Source of the DNA: Monosiga brevicollis MX1
Taxonomy: Eukaryota > Opisthokonta > Choanoflagellata > Craspedida > Salpingoecidae
Direction: 5' to 3'
Assembly (NCBI RefSeq): GCF_000002865.3
Contig: NW_001865039.1
Span: 1,840,438 to 1,904,437, forward strand
Length of the DNA stretch: 64,000 bases
Part shown: positions 61,915 to 64,000 of the stretch, one piece after another
How the letters are laid out: the number at the start of each line of letters is the position of its first letter
Position numbering within the stretch: the stretch's first letter is position 1
Made by a program: the position numbers and the translations under genes
Notes under the pieces: model-generated
Told to the model about the DNA's origin: nothing
Database searches by the model: none
What the model saw: only the letters and a program-made list of their open reading frames with translations

Positions 61915-62577
61915 GGTACTGTTGCGGTCAAGGCCTTGGCCAATGCCTCAGTCAGGTTGCTTCGTTCAGACTGCCGCCGTCTTCGATCCAGCTCCAGCCA
62001 CACGGTCCGACGTCTATCAAGAAGAGCCAAGCCCAAGCACACGCAGCAGTGAGAGTTGACCTGTGTGTGTGTTTGTGTACTTTGGTCAAGGCGATGTGTC
62101 CGAACGCAATAAAGCAAAGCACAGCCACGATCAGTGGGGTTGGGAGGGGGGATATTCCACGAAACCAGGCATATCCCAACACTGTCGCAGCCACTGATCC
62201 ATCCAGATCATGCACCGCGACGAGGCGGCTGCCATATTCATCTCCCCCCTCCGCACAGACTGTGTGTTCGTGTGCCTTACCCCTCCGTGCTCACGTGTGG
62301 TAAATTTACACGTAAATGCCTTGAGAAGTGGTGTGTAGGTGTGAAACCGCACACACATCACATAGTCCAGCGCGTCACGTTTATCCAATTTCCGTTCGTC
62401 TCCCCCAAGACTGAGAGACTCAAATCCGGATCTGAAAAGTATTTTACTTCTACCTGTGGGTATCAAGAGCTACAGCGAGAGAGAGAAAGAGAGAGAGAGA
62501 GTTGACGACGACGACGAACGAAACGGACGAGCGACCCGCTACCCGCGACCCGCGACGACGACGACTGCCTGAACAAG
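61915..62577. promoter_or_regulatory. Divergent gap between the claudin-like gene and ZNRD2
   Basis: About 660 bases with a GA tract at 62478-62502 and a CGA/GAC-rich stretch at 62504-62565 directly upstream of the ZNRD2 start. No gene was recognised. Confidence 0.45.
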
Positions 62578-63808
62578 ATGGATGACGAGACCATAAAGCA
62601 GCGGCAGGCTCGCCGCGAGCGCATTTCCTCGCTGTTGGGCGAGAAAATGCTGCAGGGCTGGTGCATGCTTGGTTCTACCTGTCCCAAATGTGGAGTAAGT
62701 TGGTGGCCCACGAGGCCGACCTCGCCCGTTGCTCGGTCTCGAGTCTGGCTGGCTTTGTGGAACTTTCTCTCTGTGTCGCCTCGCGCATTGACCTCTGCTC
62801 TGTACTCTGTGCGGTAGACGATTGAGATGCGGGACCGGGAAAAGAACGTCGTGTGCATTGCGTGTGAGATTATCGACGCCGAACAGCCGCAATCAGCTGC
62901 GGCGGCTGCGTCCACAAACAGCACAGCTGCGCCTCGCGCCGAAGAAGCAGCCGCGGCTGTGCCAGCAATGGAAGCGGCTGCCCCACCGGCACCCGTGGCC
63001 CAAGCAGCCCCTACGGCACAAACAGCCCCTGCGAGCCAACTCAATGGACACGGCATTTTTTCGATGCGCTCCAACTCGACCTCCCCTCAACCCATGCCAG
63101 AGACCCCCAATGCCCGGCCATTCTCTCTCTCGAGCAAGCGTACGTGACTGGCGGGGATTTGCTCCAGACCATAGTCGTCGACACATGCACCAAGCTAGCC
63201 CTGCGCTTCTTTTTTTTTATTCTCACTCTTCCTCTTCCTTACTCTCTGTTACCCCTCGTAGGTCCGCATGGGTTGCTTGACTCGCCCACCACGCGCAACG
63301 CCGCGGCAATGGACAGCAGCTTCTTTCGGCGCCTGCATCAGGTCAGGCCTTTGTTCACTTTAGCCTTGACAGACTACCGCATGGTGTTTCCCGCCATGAC
63401 CAATTGTCTGTCTTCTCAAATCATCTCTCTTGCACTTTGCCCACCAACAAACAGTCAACGACGGGAGCTGCCACCTCTTCAGACGTTGGCGTGCCTTCAT
63501 CGCGCTGGGCTAATTGGCAACCAAGCCAGAACCACCCAACGGCGCAGGATGGTCAGCATTTTGTAGATTCAACCGACATTGCGCGTGCGCAGGTCGAATC
63601 CATCAACCTTCAGGTGGAGTACTCGGTGCGCCTGGCCATCCACAGCATGAACACCAAGATGCAGCAGGCCTCTACCATGCTTGACAACGCCACATCGGCG
63701 GCCGAATCTCTGGAACTGATTCACATGATTCGCGACACAGCCACAGTCATCAGGGAGCTCTTTGCCTTCCATGGCAGCATTGTGCAGGGCATTCCCGACT
63801 TGCAGTAA
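62578..63808 (+). CDS. ZNRD2: ZNRD2 / Sjogren autoantigen p27-like zinc-ribbon protein
   Basis: The ATG at 62578 gives 'MDDETIKQRQARRERISSLL' and then the signature 'LLGEKMLQGWCMLGSTCPKCG'. After an intron at about 62694-62818 it continues as 'TIEMRDREKNVVCIACE', so the two CxxC pairs form one zinc ribbon. A long Ala/Pro/Gln-rich linker follows. The last exons include 'SFFRRLHQ' and a helical C-terminus ('VEYSVRLAIHSMNTKMQQ' ... 'SLELIHMIRDTATVIREL') matching the C-terminal helices of the family. Stop TAA at 63806-63808. The human protein was found as an autoantigen and has been linked to mitosis/centromeres and tankyrase; the molecular role is not settled. The linker is longer than in the human protein. 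Confidence 0.88.
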
Positions 63809-63943
63809 ACACGCACGACGTGGCTCGCAAAGGGATTTTTTTTTTGTGTGTTCGCGTGTGTGTGTGTCGGAGATGAGGTGTCCTATTGGGAAATACATTT
63901 GTGGTCAATTCTCTTTCTCTTTGCGTGAACACGCTGGCCCATC

Positions 63944-63949
63944 AATAAA
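63944..63949 (+). promoter_or_regulatory. Polyadenylation signal (AATAAA) after ZNRD2
   Basis: Canonical AATAAA about 135 bases after the ZNRD2 stop codon, followed by a GT-rich stretch. Confidence 0.6.
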
Positions 63950-64000
63950 GTTTGAGAAATTGTTGCTCGTGTCCTGACTTGCCACTCGATGTGTCAAAGC

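Overview
This is nuclear eukaryotic DNA from a gene-dense, GC-rich unicellular relative of animals. Genes are split by short GT-AG introns (mostly about 60-200 bases, donors often GTACG, GTATG or GTGCG). The mix of a transmembrane tyrosine-kinase-like receptor with a Cys-rich ectodomain, an annexin, a claudin-like four-pass protein, a mucolipin channel, B3GAT-type glucuronyltransferase and RABGAP1 points to a choanoflagellate; Monosiga brevicollis is the best guess from gene content and microsatellite load. No phage, plasmid, CRISPR or rRNA/tRNA gene was seen. Two 50-N runs are scaffold gaps.

Layout, left to right. 1-2,900: an ankyrin-repeat gene running off the left edge (minus) and a degenerate coding stretch. 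3,106-4,807 (plus): a 'SHAW' (TIR-like?) plus TPR protein with an in-frame stop. About 6,300-7,712 (plus): GT43 glucuronyltransferase. 8,291-12,882 (plus): secreted JmjC/cupin domain, Cys-rich modules, Ser/Thr stalk, membrane helix and a tyrosine pseudokinase, apparently one receptor gene. 13,056-17,022 (minus): annexin with a long N-terminal extension. 17,344-17,754 (minus): small unknown gene. 18,431-21,116 (plus): DDX21-type RNA helicase. 21,700-23,757 (minus): SAMM50. 24,208-30,146 (plus): cytosolic-type valyl-tRNA synthetase. 30,472-33,174 (minus): SEL1/TPR-like tail-anchored protein. 34,054-37,384 (minus): EDEM3-like mannosidase. 38,140-39,667 (plus): SEC13. 40,178-42,127 (minus): PP4 catalytic subunit. 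42,456-45,247 (minus): QSOX. 45,928-46,482+ (plus): coiled-coil protein cut by a gap. 46,894-49,947 (plus): mucolipin. 50,028-55,192 (minus): RABGAP1. 56,390-57,712 (plus): NTAN1. 58,106-60,473 (plus): PRPF31. 61,059-61,914 (minus): claudin-like tetraspan. 62,578-63,808 (plus): ZNRD2.

Most genes are independent housekeeping functions. A loose theme is the secretory/endolysosomal system (EDEM3, SEC13, QSOX, mucolipin, RABGAP1, GT43). Many genes are arranged head to head across short gaps that hold CT, CA or GA tracts. The most unusual items are the JmjC-ectodomain receptor pseudokinase, the extended annexin, and the in-frame leader exon on the RNA helicase that looks like a mitochondrial presequence.

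Exon borders were read by eye from splice sites, frame continuity and family resemblance; no alignment or transcript evidence was available.
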